Shown: positions 25,894-34,649, numbered from the stretch's first letter. The stretch is 62,298 nucleotides of DNA from JBFWVJ01 sp050246795 (GCA_050246795.1 JBFWVJ010000009.1:1-62298); one strand, 5' to 3'. The notes: a model not told the origin generated them from the letters alone. Made by a program: numbers and translations.

Positions 25894-27260
25894 TTTCGAT
25901 ATCTGGAAGAATTTGAGGAAAGCTCTTGTCGGAACCTCGTCATATTCTTCATGTGTTGTGTGCCAGGACCTTCTTTGACCGGCATTTCGTGATTTACTGC
26001 TGGGTCATTTTTCCACAACTCCATCTTTTTCCTCAGGACCGATGACACCGTAGACATACCAGGTCTCCTTTGGGGATCCGAATGGACCATGAGCATGATG
26101 AGGTTTTCTAAGGCTGGCGGGAGATCATAGCGATATTGACGGATTGGCGCAGGCTCGCCCCTGAGTTTTTTTACCGTCAGCTCCCTAATCCCCCTCCCTT
26201 CCACCGGGAACACCCCCGTCAACAGTTGATAAAAGGTCACCCCCAGGCTGTAGACATCGGTCGCGAAGGTTCCCGGGCTGCCATCGATTTTTTCTGGAGC
26301 CATATACTTTGGTGTTCCATAGATATAGGGGCCGTCGCTCCCCCTTTCTTTCCCAGGAGTTTGGGCAAATAAGCTCTGATTTTCTTTGTGGGAAATTCCA
26401 AAATCCGCGATGAATAATTCCCCTTTTTTTCCACGCAGGATGTTGGCAGGCTTGATATCGTTGTGGCAAAGGCCAAGCTCCTCATGAAGGTACCTGATGA
26501 CCTCTGAAATATGGACCATCATTTCCATCGCTCCTTTCTGCTCTCCATTCGAAAACAGGGGTAATGGATGCTCGGGGCTGATCAAGTCCATGAGGGTTCC
26601 CCCTTCTACGAAAGGCATGACAATATACCCCTCTCTCTCGGTCCTGTGTGCTTGTAAGAGCTGAATGATGGAGGGATGATAACATCCATTGAGAGCGCTC
26701 ACTTCCAGATCAAAATGGTTTTTTGCTTCTTCATTTTGAAAGGTCACCACCTTGATCACTACTTTTTTTCCTTCGCGGAAGTCCCATGCGGAATAGACCG
26801 TGCTGGATTCCGCATCACGAATCATCCCCGTCAGCAAAAACTGATCGACCAATACCTCCGATAGCTCCGGAGAAAGCCGCTGATATTCCGCCACTTGCTC
26901 TGCATAGTTTTTCCACTTGGGAAGCCATTCTAAAAAGATCCGGATCCCAACAGATTCAGCAACATATTTAAGAAGGGTTCGAGTATTCGCATTTTTTAAG
27001 CCCTCACTCCCGAGGGTTTCTATCAGCCGAGTTTGATCTATGCATCGCAAAATCTGCTCTCGAAAACCAGCCTCAAGCTCTTCGATTTTCGCTCCGATTT
27101 CATAAAAGTCGTCTACCCTTGTATCTGGATTTGCCGCGTACCCTCTTGGTTCGATTTTGACCGCTTTTTTTGTTGTTTGATTGGATCTGCTAAGGACGTC
27201 CTCTGCCGGTAAAGAGGTTTCTTTTTGCTGGCTCTCTTCTGGTTTTTTTGACGGATCCAT
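25881..27260 (-). CDS. Ser/Thr protein kinase with HND catalytic loop
   Basis: 459 residues. The N-terminal third (1-140) is unrecognised. The kinase domain spans about 145-435: lysine of VVIKVV (about 170), glutamate in FDLEV, catalytic loop HNDIKPANI (about 265), DFG (about 287), and APE in YMAPEKI (about 318). The usual HRD is HND, a change also seen in some active bacterial kinases; the aspartate and the downstream N are kept. The glycine-rich loop is weak (MIRDAESSTVY). No transmembrane segment is seen, so it should be cytosolic. The C-terminal tail is basic. It is convergent with rpsR. Confidence 0.85.
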   Translation of the reverse strand: MDPSKKPEESQQKETSLPAEDVLSRSNQTTKKAVKIEPRGYAANPDTRVDDFYEIGAKIEELEAGFREQILRCIDQTRLIETLGSEGLKNANTRTLLKYVAESVGIRIFLEWLPKWKNYAEQVAEYQRLSPELSEVLVDQFLLTGMIRDAESSTVYSAWDFREGKKVVIKVVTFQNEEAKNHFDLEVSALNGCYHPSIIQLLQAHRTEREGYIVMPFVEGGTLMDLISPEHPLPLFSNGEQKGAMEMMVHISEVIRYLHEELGLCHNDIKPANILRGKKGELFIADFGISHKENQSLFAQTPGKERGSDGPYIYGTPKYMAPEKIDGSPGTFATDVYSLGVTFYQLLTGVFPVEGRGIRELTVKKLRGEPAPIRQYRYDLPPALENLIMLMVHSDPQRRPGMSTVSSVLRKKMELWKNDPAVNHEMPVKEGPGTQHMKNMTRFRQELSSNSSRYRKNRP

Positions 27261-27381
27261 ACGTGCAGCAAAAGATTTTTCTCAAAAAAGAGAAAGTCAA
27301 CGCTCTCCATCCTATCAAAAAAAATATCCTCCGTGCCGACTCCCTATCGACAAGTGAGAGGGATGTTTTTCAATGATTTAT

Positions 27382-28389
27382 TCATGAAAGAAACCAGAAA
27401 TTCCCAAGGCTCAGAATCAACAAAATCGTAATCGGCACTCCGATCGTCAGCCACCAGTTGATCAAAAGTTCAGGGGCGGTGATAAATACAAACACCGTCG
27501 AACTTTCTCCGAAGTATTCTTTTACCAACGAGAGATAATTTTTTCGGTGACCAATGCCCATTGTAAAAATAACTGCCGAATCCTGCTCGGACTTCTGCCG
27601 TAAGATTTCGAAGGTGGCTCGCTCACGAATATCACTTCCGATAACCCGATTGAATTCTTGAATCAGAGCATTTAAGTGGAGGATTTTTTCCGCTTCTTTT
27701 TCCGTTTTTGCTTTTCCGTCTCTGGAGCGGACTGCCCGGATCTCCTCGGTTTGTTCCAGCTTTTCGATCTGATGTCCCAAGCGAGTGATGCCTTCGAGGA
27801 CCCGACGATAGGCCAGCTCTCCTTCGATGGGATACATATCGATCTGCCCGTCGCGCAGGTAGTTGAAGAGGGATTGTCCAGACACTGCCGCCGCTAAGAG
27901 CTGGATGTTTTTTAGGTTGTTTTGGTTCAAGAGCTCTCGGTGCCATTCTCTTCCCAATTCATGCAGCATTCTTTCCGCGGCTTCCGAAAGTTTTTCCAAA
28001 GGAATCGGATGCTGGAGTTGGATTTTTCGTTCGATGTCCCGATAGAGCCGGAAGTTCTGTTCGTCGTGAAAAGACGTATTGAGCCCTTCGTAGATGCCCT
28101 CCCCCCCGAATGATCGAACCTGGAGGAATTGTTCGAAATACGCGTAATAACTGCACAGTCTCGACTGACAACGAACAATTTGTTTGCGTTCCCGGTTGCC
28201 GATTTTCCCCTTCCAGACCGTGTGGACTTGGCCGAGCAAGATGACCATTTTTTCCGGCGGTTGATCGGGCAGCACCACGTCGAAGCGAGCACGTCGAAAG
28301 ACGGTGTGTTTTTTCAACTGCCGGATCGTTTGAATCGTCGAGTTGGTTTTTTTCCAGCGGTGGTAGCGGAGGAAGGAGAAGAGGGACAT
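27382..28389 (-). CDS. Unrecognised protein with C-terminal membrane anchor (possible TraB/GumN-like fold)
   Basis: 335 residues from ATG 28389, preceded by TTTCACCCC; an in-frame ATG at 28401 is possible. An early strand-turn motif MVILLGQVHTV, an acidic GIYEGL about 50 residues later and a late MGIGHRKNY recall the TraB/GumN/ChaN fold, in which such motifs carry metal-binding residues. The match is by eye and weak. A single transmembrane helix ends the protein (about 308-333). The leader on the minus strand is the T-rich side of a 7-nt repeat tract. It lies between the kinase and recR, all on the same strand. Confidence 0.55.
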   Translation of the reverse strand: MSLFSFLRYHRWKKTNSTIQTIRQLKKHTVFRRARFDVVLPDQPPEKMVILLGQVHTVWKGKIGNRERKQIVRCQSRLCSYYAYFEQFLQVRSFGGEGIYEGLNTSFHDEQNFRLYRDIERKIQLQHPIPLEKLSEAAERMLHELGREWHRELLNQNNLKNIQLLAAAVSGQSLFNYLRDGQIDMYPIEGELAYRRVLEGITRLGHQIEKLEQTEEIRAVRSRDGKAKTEKEAEKILHLNALIQEFNRVIGSDIRERATFEILRQKSEQDSAVIFTMGIGHRKNYLSLVKEYFGESSTVFVFITAPELLINWWLTIGVPITILLILSLGNFWFLS

Positions 28390-28409
28390 GGGGTGAAACA
28401 ATCACCATC

Positions 28410-28465
28410 ACAATAAACAATAAACGATAGAGTTCAATTTATTGTTCATTGTCAATCGTTCATTG
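28410..28465. repeat. 7-nt-phased inverted repeat tract (ATAAACA class)
   Basis: A-rich arm CAATAAACAATAAACGAT (28411-28428) followed by a T-rich arm (28436-28471) with ATTGTTC/ATTGTCA words in 7-base steps. The same word family is used at 5772-5830. The tract fills the recR/27382-gene spacer and runs to the recR stop. Confidence 0.75.
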
Positions 28466-29056
28466 TCATTCTCTTCTTCCCATCATCGCCCTCTTCAAGG
28501 TGTCCGGATCGGCAAACTCGAGCTCACCCCCCATCGGCAGCCCTTGAGCCAGGTGCGTGACTCGAATACTGCGGGGCCTGAGGAGTCGGGAAATATAGAC
28601 GGCGGTGGCCTCACCGGTGACGGTCGGGTTGGTGGCGAGGATCACCTCTTCACATGCTGCTTCGTCGAGTCTTTTGGAGAGTTGGTCAATGGTGAGCTGG
28701 TCCGGCCCTACACCGTCGAGGGGAGAAATGGCTCCGTGAAGCACGTGGTAGAGGCCTTTGTAGGCGCCACTGTTTTCCAGCGCAAAGACATCGAGTGGTT
28801 CTTCGACGATGCAGATTTGGTGGCGGTCGCGCGCGGCGTTGTCGCAGATCTTGCAGAGTTCCTGGTCGCTGAGATTACAGCACTGCCGGCAGTAGTGGAT
28901 GCCGTTCTTCAGATTGGCGACGGCATCGGCTAAGGAAGCGACGTGGTCGTTGGGTTTTTTCAGGAGGTAAAAAGCCAAGCGTTCGGCTGATTTGGGACCG
29001 ATGCCGGGCAGCTTGCTAAGCTCTTGGATCACGCGCTGGATTTGGAGGGGGAGCAT
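28466..29056 (-). CDS. recR: Recombination mediator RecR
   Basis: 196 residues, close to the usual 195-205. RecR acts with RecF/RecO to load RecA at gaps. Helix-hairpin-helix segment LSKLPGIGPKSAERLAFYLL (about 12-31), C4 zinc finger C-x2-C...C-x2-C at about 55-71 (CRQCCNLSDQELCKIC), Toprim domain from about 80 (ICIVEEPLDVFALE), and the terminal GLPMGGELEFADPDTLKRAM. The leader CTTCCCC is pyrimidine-rich. Confidence 0.95.
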   Translation of the reverse strand: MLPLQIQRVIQELSKLPGIGPKSAERLAFYLLKKPNDHVASLADAVANLKNGIHYCRQCCNLSDQELCKICDNAARDRHQICIVEEPLDVFALENSGAYKGLYHVLHGAISPLDGVGPDQLTIDQLSKRLDEAACEEVILATNPTVTGEATAVYISRLLRPRSIRVTHLAQGLPMGGELEFADPDTLKRAMMGRRE

Positions 29057-29066
29057 GGGGAAGAGA

Positions 29067-29270
29067 GGGTGCTAAGGGGCTTAAGGGTTTTAAGGGACTT
29101 AAGGGACTTAAGGGTTCTGAGGAAGGAGGGTGCTGACGGACGTAAGGGTTTTAATGGTGTGTTATACTTCTCGTGCGAGAAAAGCATATCTGATGCGACC
29201 AACCTTTCAAAGCATGTCTCCTTACGACCGTTAAGACCCTTAAGACCCTTATCACCGTTACACCCCTTCC
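29067..29270. repeat. 9-nt-phased inverted repeat tract (TAAGG class) upstream of nrdR
   Basis: The longest and cleanest tract. From 29070 six successive 9-base words of the form GNNNTAAGG are seen (for example GACTTAAGG, GTTTTAAGG). The complementary arm at 29219-29270 has six words of the form CTTANNACC. The central 60 bases hold a TATACT (29163-29168) that may be the nrdR -10 box and a small TTCTCG/CGAGAA hairpin. The pyrimidine arm ends about 10 bases before the nrdR ATG. Confidence 0.85.
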
Positions 29271-29279
29271 CCCACCCCC

Positions 29280-29720
29280 ATGAAGTGCCCCCAGTGCAGC
29301 AGCCTGAAAAACAGCGTGATTGACTCCCGACTGACGGACAATAATACGGCCATCCGTCGCCGGCGGCAGTGTGATGAATGCGATGGACGGTTTACGACGT
29401 TTGAACGCCTGCGCGCGGCGAACTTGATCGTGATCAAAAAGGATCAAACGCGCGAAGAATACGATCGAGAGAAACTCGAACGCGGGATCTGGCGAGCTTG
29501 CGAGAAGCGGCCGATTAAGAAGGAGCAGATCAGCTCGATGCTGAACCGTCTCGAAGAAAAATGGGCCCAGAACAGTGAAACGCCGACTTCTGATATTGGC
29601 GAGGATGTGATGGAAGGGCTGAAGGAGATCGATCCGGTGGCCTATATCCGCTTTGCCTCCGTTTACCGGGCTTTCTCTGATGTGAAGAGCTTTGAGGAGA
29701 CGATTAAGAAGCTGCACTAG
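29280..29720 (+). CDS. nrdR: Transcriptional repressor NrdR
   Basis: 146 residues. NrdR senses ATP/dATP and represses ribonucleotide reductase genes. Zinc ribbon at 1-34 (MKCPQCSS...CDECDGRF), then the ATP-cone domain at about 49-139. The ending VASVYRAFSDVKSFEE-like motif is present as FASVYRAFSDVKSFEE. No nrd gene is in the window. The gene starts after a pyrimidine-only stretch (CCCCCACCCCC). Its last 17 bases overlap the convergent gene at 29704. Confidence 0.95.
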   Translation: MKCPQCSSLKNSVIDSRLTDNNTAIRRRRQCDECDGRFTTFERLRAANLIVIKKDQTREEYDREKLERGIWRACEKRPIKKEQISSMLNRLEEKWAQNSETPTSDIGEDVMEGLKEIDPVAYIRFASVYRAFSDVKSFEETIKKLH

Positions 29721-30666
29721 CCACGATATCGCCTATCACTGCTGGACGGAAACGGCACCTCTCTGGAAGGTTTTCTAACGTGGAGCCATAAAAAACAACT
29801 TGACGATAGTCAAAACACCAATAGGCAACAAGCATGGTTGAGGCATCGCTGCCCTTCGTTAGGATCGTCGACTGACCAACGAAGCTTTTACAAAAAGCGT
29901 CTCGGCTATTGTTTCCGTACTGTCCATCTGTAGGCCGCCCTTGGAGGAGCCCCGCATATGTTAGAGCAGCATAGGTTTGGCAATCTATGGGAAAGATGTT
30001 GATTGCCCCAAATTTGCGATTGAAACGTTCTATTCGCTGAGGAAAGCTCTCCATTTCACTGTCCCATTCCTGAGGCATAAATACCTGCGCCCCTTCGGTG
30101 ATGGCAAACCTCCATCGTTTAATCTGGTTTCCTTGCACTTGGGCTTGAACTGCCTCGGCGTTGAAGTGTGTTGGGACTGGCTCTAGAATATAGGCACTTT
30201 TTGACATCTCAAGCGTTTCACTGGCGGAGGCCAATGCTTCGCGAAATCGTTCCAGGCTCGTGACAGGTGTGAGCACCAGTTTCGGCTCGATAAATTGGAG
30301 CACTTCTCGGGCTTGCTCGGGAGTGAGCTCTCTCTCGACCGAGGAGAGAATGGCTTCTGATGCCGGAAAGTCTCCATCATCTTTTTTTGTCTTCATGGCG
30401 TACCTTATTGCATCAGACACTTGAGATACCATCATGTCTCGAACTCTTTCGACATCTCTTTTCATCCCGCTCAAAATAGGATATTTATCGGTTTCAAACG
30501 CTCGCCTTAAGTAAACTCTCATCACTTGAGCGCGCACCGAGTGGCTACTCCTGCTTATGACATTCAAAAGAGCCTCCTCCGGTAACCCCTTTCTTGTTTG
30601 ATCATTCAGGGAGCCTAGAACTGCCTCTGGGTCTTGTGGGTCAATTGTTCGCTTTTCCTCTGTCAT
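29704..30666 (-). CDS. Unrecognised protein
   Basis: 320 residues, no signal peptide or membrane span. The N-terminal half is helical and charged; residues about 185-315 look like a mixed alpha/beta domain with several aromatic and cysteine residues (FPIDCQTYAAL, AYWCFDYRQVVFYG). The 3' end overlaps nrdR by 17 bases in the opposite direction. TATAAT on the minus strand at 30745-30750 probably serves it. No family is recognised. Confidence 0.65.
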   Translation of the reverse strand: MTEEKRTIDPQDPEAVLGSLNDQTRKGLPEEALLNVISRSSHSVRAQVMRVYLRRAFETDKYPILSGMKRDVERVRDMMVSQVSDAIRYAMKTKKDDGDFPASEAILSSVERELTPEQAREVLQFIEPKLVLTPVTSLERFREALASASETLEMSKSAYILEPVPTHFNAEAVQAQVQGNQIKRWRFAITEGAQVFMPQEWDSEMESFPQRIERFNRKFGAINIFPIDCQTYAALTYAGLLQGRPTDGQYGNNSRDAFCKSFVGQSTILTKGSDASTMLVAYWCFDYRQVVFYGSTLENLPERCRFRPAVIGDIVASAAS

Positions 30667-30744
30667 GATTCCCTGATAAGGCCTATTATTTTGACAGCAT
30701 GTCTTATATCATATATTGCCATTTAGTAAAATGTATGGTTTCGC

Positions 30745-30750
30745 ATTATA
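30745..30750 (-). promoter_or_regulatory. -10 box TATAAT for the gene at 29704-30666
   Basis: AGGTATAAT on the minus strand, about 80 bases before ATG 30666. The GG directly before TATAAT matches the promoter style of this genome. Confidence 0.45.
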
Positions 30751-30777
30751 CCTGATGACCGAGAGGTTTCTGCACAA

Positions 30778-30805
30778 TTGACTTGCTCTCATTCTCTGGT
30801 ATCCT
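30778..30805 (+). promoter_or_regulatory. Promoter of dnaG
   Basis: TTGACT (30778-30783), 16-base spacer ending TGG, then TATCCT (30800-30805). The expected start is about 30812, 45 bases before ATG 30857. Confidence 0.6.
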
Positions 30806-30856
30806 ATTTAATTCTTGGTGGAGGTCTTTTAGGGTCTCCTTCTCTCCCCTGCGTCT

Positions 30857-32620
30857 ATGGACAGTGTCGAAGCAATCCGATCTCGGCTCAGCATCGAAGA
30901 AGTGGTGGGAAACTATGTCCAGCTCAAGAAGGCTGGGCGAAATTTGAAGGGGCTTTGCCCTTTTCATCAGGAAAAATCCCCTTCTTTCATCGTGAGTCCT
31001 GATAAAGGCATCGCGTACTGTTTCGGCTGCCGTAAGGGCGGTGATATTTTCAATTTTATTCAGGAAGTCGAGAATGTTGATTTTTCGGGAGCTTTGCAGA
31101 TCTTGGGTGAAAAGGCCGGCGTGCAGATCGTGAAAACCAGCCAGGCGAGCAAGGAGGAAAAACAAAGCGTCCTCAATATCCTGCAGGAGGCCCAGCGCTT
31201 TTTTCAGCAGCAGCTGGAAGACCATGAAAAGGCACGCAAGTACCTCGAAAACCGAGGCTATGGACGCGCGGAACAGATGAAGCTGGGACTGGGTTTCGCG
31301 CCGGATTCGTTCCATCAATTAACCGAATTCTTGCAAAAGCAGGGTTTTGGAACCAAGGAGATCTTGAATTCCGGACTGGCTTCACAAAAACAGGTCGGTG
31401 ACAGTCATATTTACGACCGTTTCCGTGACCGGGTGATGTTTCCTATACACGATCCTCAAGGAAAATTAGTCGCTTTTGGTGGACGAACCCTTTCTTCCGA
31501 CCCGGAGGCAGCCAAGTATTTGAATTCTCCTGAAACGGATTTGTACCATAAAGGCAGAACCTTGTACTGCTTCCATTTGGCGAAGAAATCGATCAAGGAC
31601 TTGGACCGGGCTATCGTCGTGGAGGGGTATTTCGATGCTCTGACAGCGCAACTTAATGGTTTCGGCAATACGGTTGCTTCGCTTGGCACGGCTTTGACAG
31701 AGGAACAAGTGGCGTTGATAGCTCGTTTTTCGAAGAATGTGGCCTTTGCCTTTGATGCCGATACTTCTGGCCAAAGTGCCGCCAGCCGCTCGATCGAGAT
31801 CGCTCAAAAGCTGGGGCTCAATGTCTCAGTCGTCTTGATTCCCTCCGGGAAGGATCCCGATGAAGCCATTCGTACCGCGGCGGAAGAATGGAAAAAAGCC
31901 CTGGAAAATGCTGTTCCAGCAATGGAATATGAATTCAAAAAAGCGTTTTCCCAGGTGAATTCATCGACCTTGGAGGGGAAAAAGAAGGTGATGGAACAGC
32001 TTCTGCCCATTATTCAACGCCTTCCCCAGAAAACCGAGCAGGAATTTTACCTCAAACAGCTTTCCTTTGATCTGGAAGTGTCCTTGAAAAACCTTATGGC
32101 TGATTTCCAACGAACGAATCGGCCGATCCAGGCATCCCGTCAAGAAGCAAAAAAAGAGACTTTTATCACGCATTTCTCACGGGCTGATTACTTGCTCGGC
32201 CTTCTCCTGCGACACCCCCTGTACACCGGTGAAGTCGCTGATTCTTTCAAGCTCGAATACCTCGAAGAACCGCAAAAAAACCTTTACAAAGAGCTGTTTG
32301 ATTATTACAATCATGCGGACAAGTCCTCCCTGGAGGGCGAGCAGGCGTTGATAATCATAGAAAAAATAGCCCAAGGAGATCAGCATTGGAAAGCGCATCT
32401 TCAGCTTTTAGAACTGTACGCCGACGAGAAATACGCCTCCTTTTCCGAAGAGCAGCTGCGACACGAAGTGCACAATCTCGCGGAAGCGATCCGGCATGAC
32501 TATCGCAAAAGAAGGCTGCAAACCCTTCGGTTCCAACTGGCAAAACGCGAGACCACTTCCCTCTCGGAATCGGATGAATTGATCCGGGAACATCAAAATT
32601 TGCTGGCAGACAAATTCTAA
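30857..32620 (+). CDS. dnaG: DNA primase
   Basis: 587-residue primase that makes RNA primers at the replication fork. CHC2 zinc-binding domain with C34, H37, C55 and C58 (CPFHQEKSPSF, YCFGCRKGG). The catalytic core has a Toprim fold with VVEGYFDALTA (about 252-262) and FAFDADTSGQSA (about 295-306). The C-terminal region (about 430-587) would bind the helicase DnaB and is divergent, as usual. It begins the conserved order dnaG-rpoD with greA behind. Leader CTCCCCTGCGTCT before ATG. Confidence 0.95.
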   Translation: MDSVEAIRSRLSIEEVVGNYVQLKKAGRNLKGLCPFHQEKSPSFIVSPDKGIAYCFGCRKGGDIFNFIQEVENVDFSGALQILGEKAGVQIVKTSQASKEEKQSVLNILQEAQRFFQQQLEDHEKARKYLENRGYGRAEQMKLGLGFAPDSFHQLTEFLQKQGFGTKEILNSGLASQKQVGDSHIYDRFRDRVMFPIHDPQGKLVAFGGRTLSSDPEAAKYLNSPETDLYHKGRTLYCFHLAKKSIKDLDRAIVVEGYFDALTAQLNGFGNTVASLGTALTEEQVALIARFSKNVAFAFDADTSGQSAASRSIEIAQKLGLNVSVVLIPSGKDPDEAIRTAAEEWKKALENAVPAMEYEFKKAFSQVNSSTLEGKKKVMEQLLPIIQRLPQKTEQEFYLKQLSFDLEVSLKNLMADFQRTNRPIQASRQEAKKETFITHFSRADYLLGLLLRHPLYTGEVADSFKLEYLEEPQKNLYKELFDYYNHADKSSLEGEQALIIIEKIAQGDQHWKAHLQLLELYADEKYASFSEEQLRHEVHNLAEAIRHDYRKRRLQTLRFQLAKRETTSLSESDELIREHQNLLADKF

Positions 32621-32623
32621 ATT

Positions 32624-32730
32624 CGAACGAAAGGAGTATGAAGAACGTGAAGAGTATGAGGAAAAATTCCTGATACTCCTTACGGTCCTAACACTCCTGA
32701 TACTCCTCACCCTCCTAATACTCCCTCCCC
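32624..32730. repeat. 9-nt-phased inverted repeat tract (GTATGA class) between dnaG and rpoD
   Basis: Purine arm 32632-32664 with words GGAGTATGA and AGAGTATGA in 9-base phase; pyrimidine arm 32671-32730 with GATACTCCT, AACACTCCT and similar, six steps of 9. The pyrimidine arm ends 3 bases before the rpoD ATG. Confidence 0.85.
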
Positions 32731-32732
32731 TA

Positions 32733-33848
32733 ATGGCCAAAAAGCAACGAAAATTTATCGCCCTTCCTTCGGCCGAAGTACTCGCCAAGTTTCCGAAGGA
32801 GATGGTGGAATTGCTCAAGAAAGGACGCGAACAAGGCTTCATCACCAATCAGGAGTTGATGAAGGTGTTTCCAAATGCCGAAGAGAATCTCGACTTGCTC
32901 GATGAGGGGTTTTCTCTCTTTTTTGATCTGGGGATCGAAGTAGTCGACGTGAAGGACCAGATGATCTGGCAGAAGAAGGATGAAGACGAAGAAGAGCAAA
33001 AGACTGAAAAAACGGTGAACATGAAGGAAATCAGCAATGATTCCGTGCGCATGTACCTCTCGGAAATCGGAAAGGTGCCTCTTTTGACGGCCGCTGAAGA
33101 AATTAAGCTGTCCAAGGCGATCCGAAAAGGAGACCCCGTGGCGAAGCAGAAACTCGCAGAAGCGAATCTTCGTCTGGTCGTGTCAATCGCGAAGAAGTAT
33201 ATCGGCCGTGGGCTGTCCTTCCTCGACCTCATCCAGGAAGGAAATATTGGCCTGTTCCGTGCGGTGGAGAAATTCGACTACCGACGTGGGTTTAAGTTCT
33301 CGACCTACGCTACCTGGTGGATCCGTCAGGCCATCACCCGTGCCATCGCCGACCAGGCGCGAACGATCCGTATCCCCGTGCACATGGTGGAAACGATCAA
33401 CAAGCTCACTCACACTCAGCGACGATTGGTGCAGGAGCTCGGACGAGAACCACTCCCCGAAGAAATCGCCGTGGAAATGGACATGGATGTGCGCAAAGTC
33501 CGACATATTCAGAAGATTTCCCAGGATATCATCTCTCTCGAAGCACCTGTCGGGACCGAGGAAGATTCCCGCTTGGGAGACTTCATCGAAGACAGCGAAG
33601 CCCTCTCCCCTGCGGAAGCGACCAACCGACAGATCTTGAAGGAAAATATTCACGACATGCTCCAGTACCTCACGGAGCGTGAACAAAAGATCATTAAAAT
33701 GCGTTTTGGTTTGATGGATGGAAGGACTCATACTCTTGAGGAGGTGGGCAAAGAATTTAATGTGACCCGTGAGCGTATCCGTCAGATCGAAGCGAAGGTA
33801 CTGCAGAAGCTGAAGGACCACAGCACGGTGATTAAGATTATGGAATAG
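32733..33848 (+). CDS. rpoD: Primary sigma factor RpoD (sigma-70 family)
   Basis: 371 residues. It directs RNA polymerase to housekeeping promoters. A short region 1.1-like N-terminus (about 20-75) is followed by an acidic linker, region 1.2 (DSVRMYLSEIGKVPLL), region 2 with LRLVVSIAKKYIGRGLSFLDLIQEGNIGL and YATWWIRQAI (-10 recognition), region 3, and region 4 with the helix-turn-helix TLEEVGKEFNVTRERIRQIEAKVL (-35 recognition). The absence of the large non-conserved insert of E. coli sigma-70 is normal outside proteobacteria. It fits the TTGACA/TATAAT-type promoters seen throughout the window. Confidence 0.96.
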   Translation: MAKKQRKFIALPSAEVLAKFPKEMVELLKKGREQGFITNQELMKVFPNAEENLDLLDEGFSLFFDLGIEVVDVKDQMIWQKKDEDEEEQKTEKTVNMKEISNDSVRMYLSEIGKVPLLTAAEEIKLSKAIRKGDPVAKQKLAEANLRLVVSIAKKYIGRGLSFLDLIQEGNIGLFRAVEKFDYRRGFKFSTYATWWIRQAITRAIADQARTIRIPVHMVETINKLTHTQRRLVQELGREPLPEEIAVEMDMDVRKVRHIQKISQDIISLEAPVGTEEDSRLGDFIEDSEALSPAEATNRQILKENIHDMLQYLTEREQKIIKMRFGLMDGRTHTLEEVGKEFNVTRERIRQIEAKVLQKLKDHSTVIKIME

Positions 33849-33960
33849 AGACGATTGAGAAAAAGGAGACGATTGGGAGGAACTCACTATCGTCTCAATC
33901 GTCCCATGGTTCCCCATCGTCCCAACATTTTACCTTTTCACTTTTACCTTTTTATTTTCA
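33847..33960. repeat. 9-nt-phased inverted repeat (ACGATT class) followed by a 7-nt T-rich tract
   Basis: GAGACGATT words at 9-base steps (33847-33882) and complement ATCGTCTCA/ATCGTCCCA (33888-33925), then TTTTACC/TTTTCAC words at 7-base steps (33928-33960) up to the greA start. The ACGATT word is shared with the rpsP leader tract at 62012-62104. Confidence 0.8.
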
Positions 33961-33966
33961 CTCACT

Positions 33967-34524
33967 ATGGCTAAGAAAGACGAACCTATCATCGATAATG
34001 ATGAACTGGAGTATGCGGATGATGACTTCCGTGCCGGGACGACCTCGAGCAGTGGCACAAATGACGAAGCGGTTTTGGTGACCAAGGCCGGTTTGAAGAA
34101 GCTTCAGGAAGAACTGGAAGAGCTCAAAAATGTGCGCCGAAAAGAAGTCGCGCAACGTTTGAAAGAAGCGATTTCTTATGGAGATCTTTCTGAAAACTCC
34201 GAATATGAAGAAGCGAAGAATGAACAGGCCTTCATCGAAGGGCGTATTATCGAGCTCGAAATCAAGATCAAGAACGCGAAGGTCATCAAAGGGCAGCACA
34301 CCAACACCGTTCAGATCGGATCGGTCGTCAGCTTGCGACGATCTGGCGCCAAAGACCAAGAAGAATACACCATCGTGGGGACGACGGAAGTCGACCCGTT
34401 CGAACGAAAAATCTCCAACGACTCCCCTATCGGAGCTGCTATCATGGAAAAAATGGTGGGAGATAAGGTGCAGGCGGTGACTCCATCCGGAGTGGTGAAG
34501 TATGAGATCGTAGGATTGAAGTAG
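33967..34524 (+). CDS. greA: Transcription elongation factor GreA
   Basis: 185 residues. GreA rescues backtracked RNA polymerase by stimulating transcript cleavage through its secondary channel. The coiled coil at about 38-105 includes LKKLQEELEELKNVRRKEVAQRLKEA and the acidic tip GDLSENSEYEEAKNEQ; the C-terminal FKBP-like domain ends SPIGAAIMEKMVGDKVQ. An extra acidic, Ser/Thr-rich N-terminus of about 30 residues precedes the coiled coil, making it longer than the usual 158. An intrinsic terminator follows. Confidence 0.95.
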   Translation: MAKKDEPIIDNDELEYADDDFRAGTTSSSGTNDEAVLVTKAGLKKLQEELEELKNVRRKEVAQRLKEAISYGDLSENSEYEEAKNEQAFIEGRIIELEIKIKNAKVIKGQHTNTVQIGSVVSLRRSGAKDQEEYTIVGTTEVDPFERKISNDSPIGAAIMEKMVGDKVQAVTPSGVVKYEIVGLK

Positions 34525-34550
34525 GACAAACATTATCATCCCTTGTCTTG

Positions 34551-34579
34551 AAAGCCCGGGCCCTGTCCCGGGTTTTTTT
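34551..34579 (+). terminator. Intrinsic terminator of greA
   Basis: CCCGGG pairs with CCCGGG (stem extended by AA/TT), followed by seven T. 27 bases after the greA stop. Confidence 0.85.
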
Positions 34580-34620
34580 GTGTTGATCATCTGGCAACAG
34601 CAGATAAGCGGCATTTTACC

Positions 34621-34649
34621 TTGTAGTAAGCCAAAAAAACGGGTACATT
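34621..34649 (+). promoter_or_regulatory. Possible promoter of the 34684 gene
   Basis: TTGTAG (34621-34626), 17-base spacer, TACATT (34644-34649) with GGG before the -10. ATG 34684 is 35 bases downstream. Confidence 0.4.
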
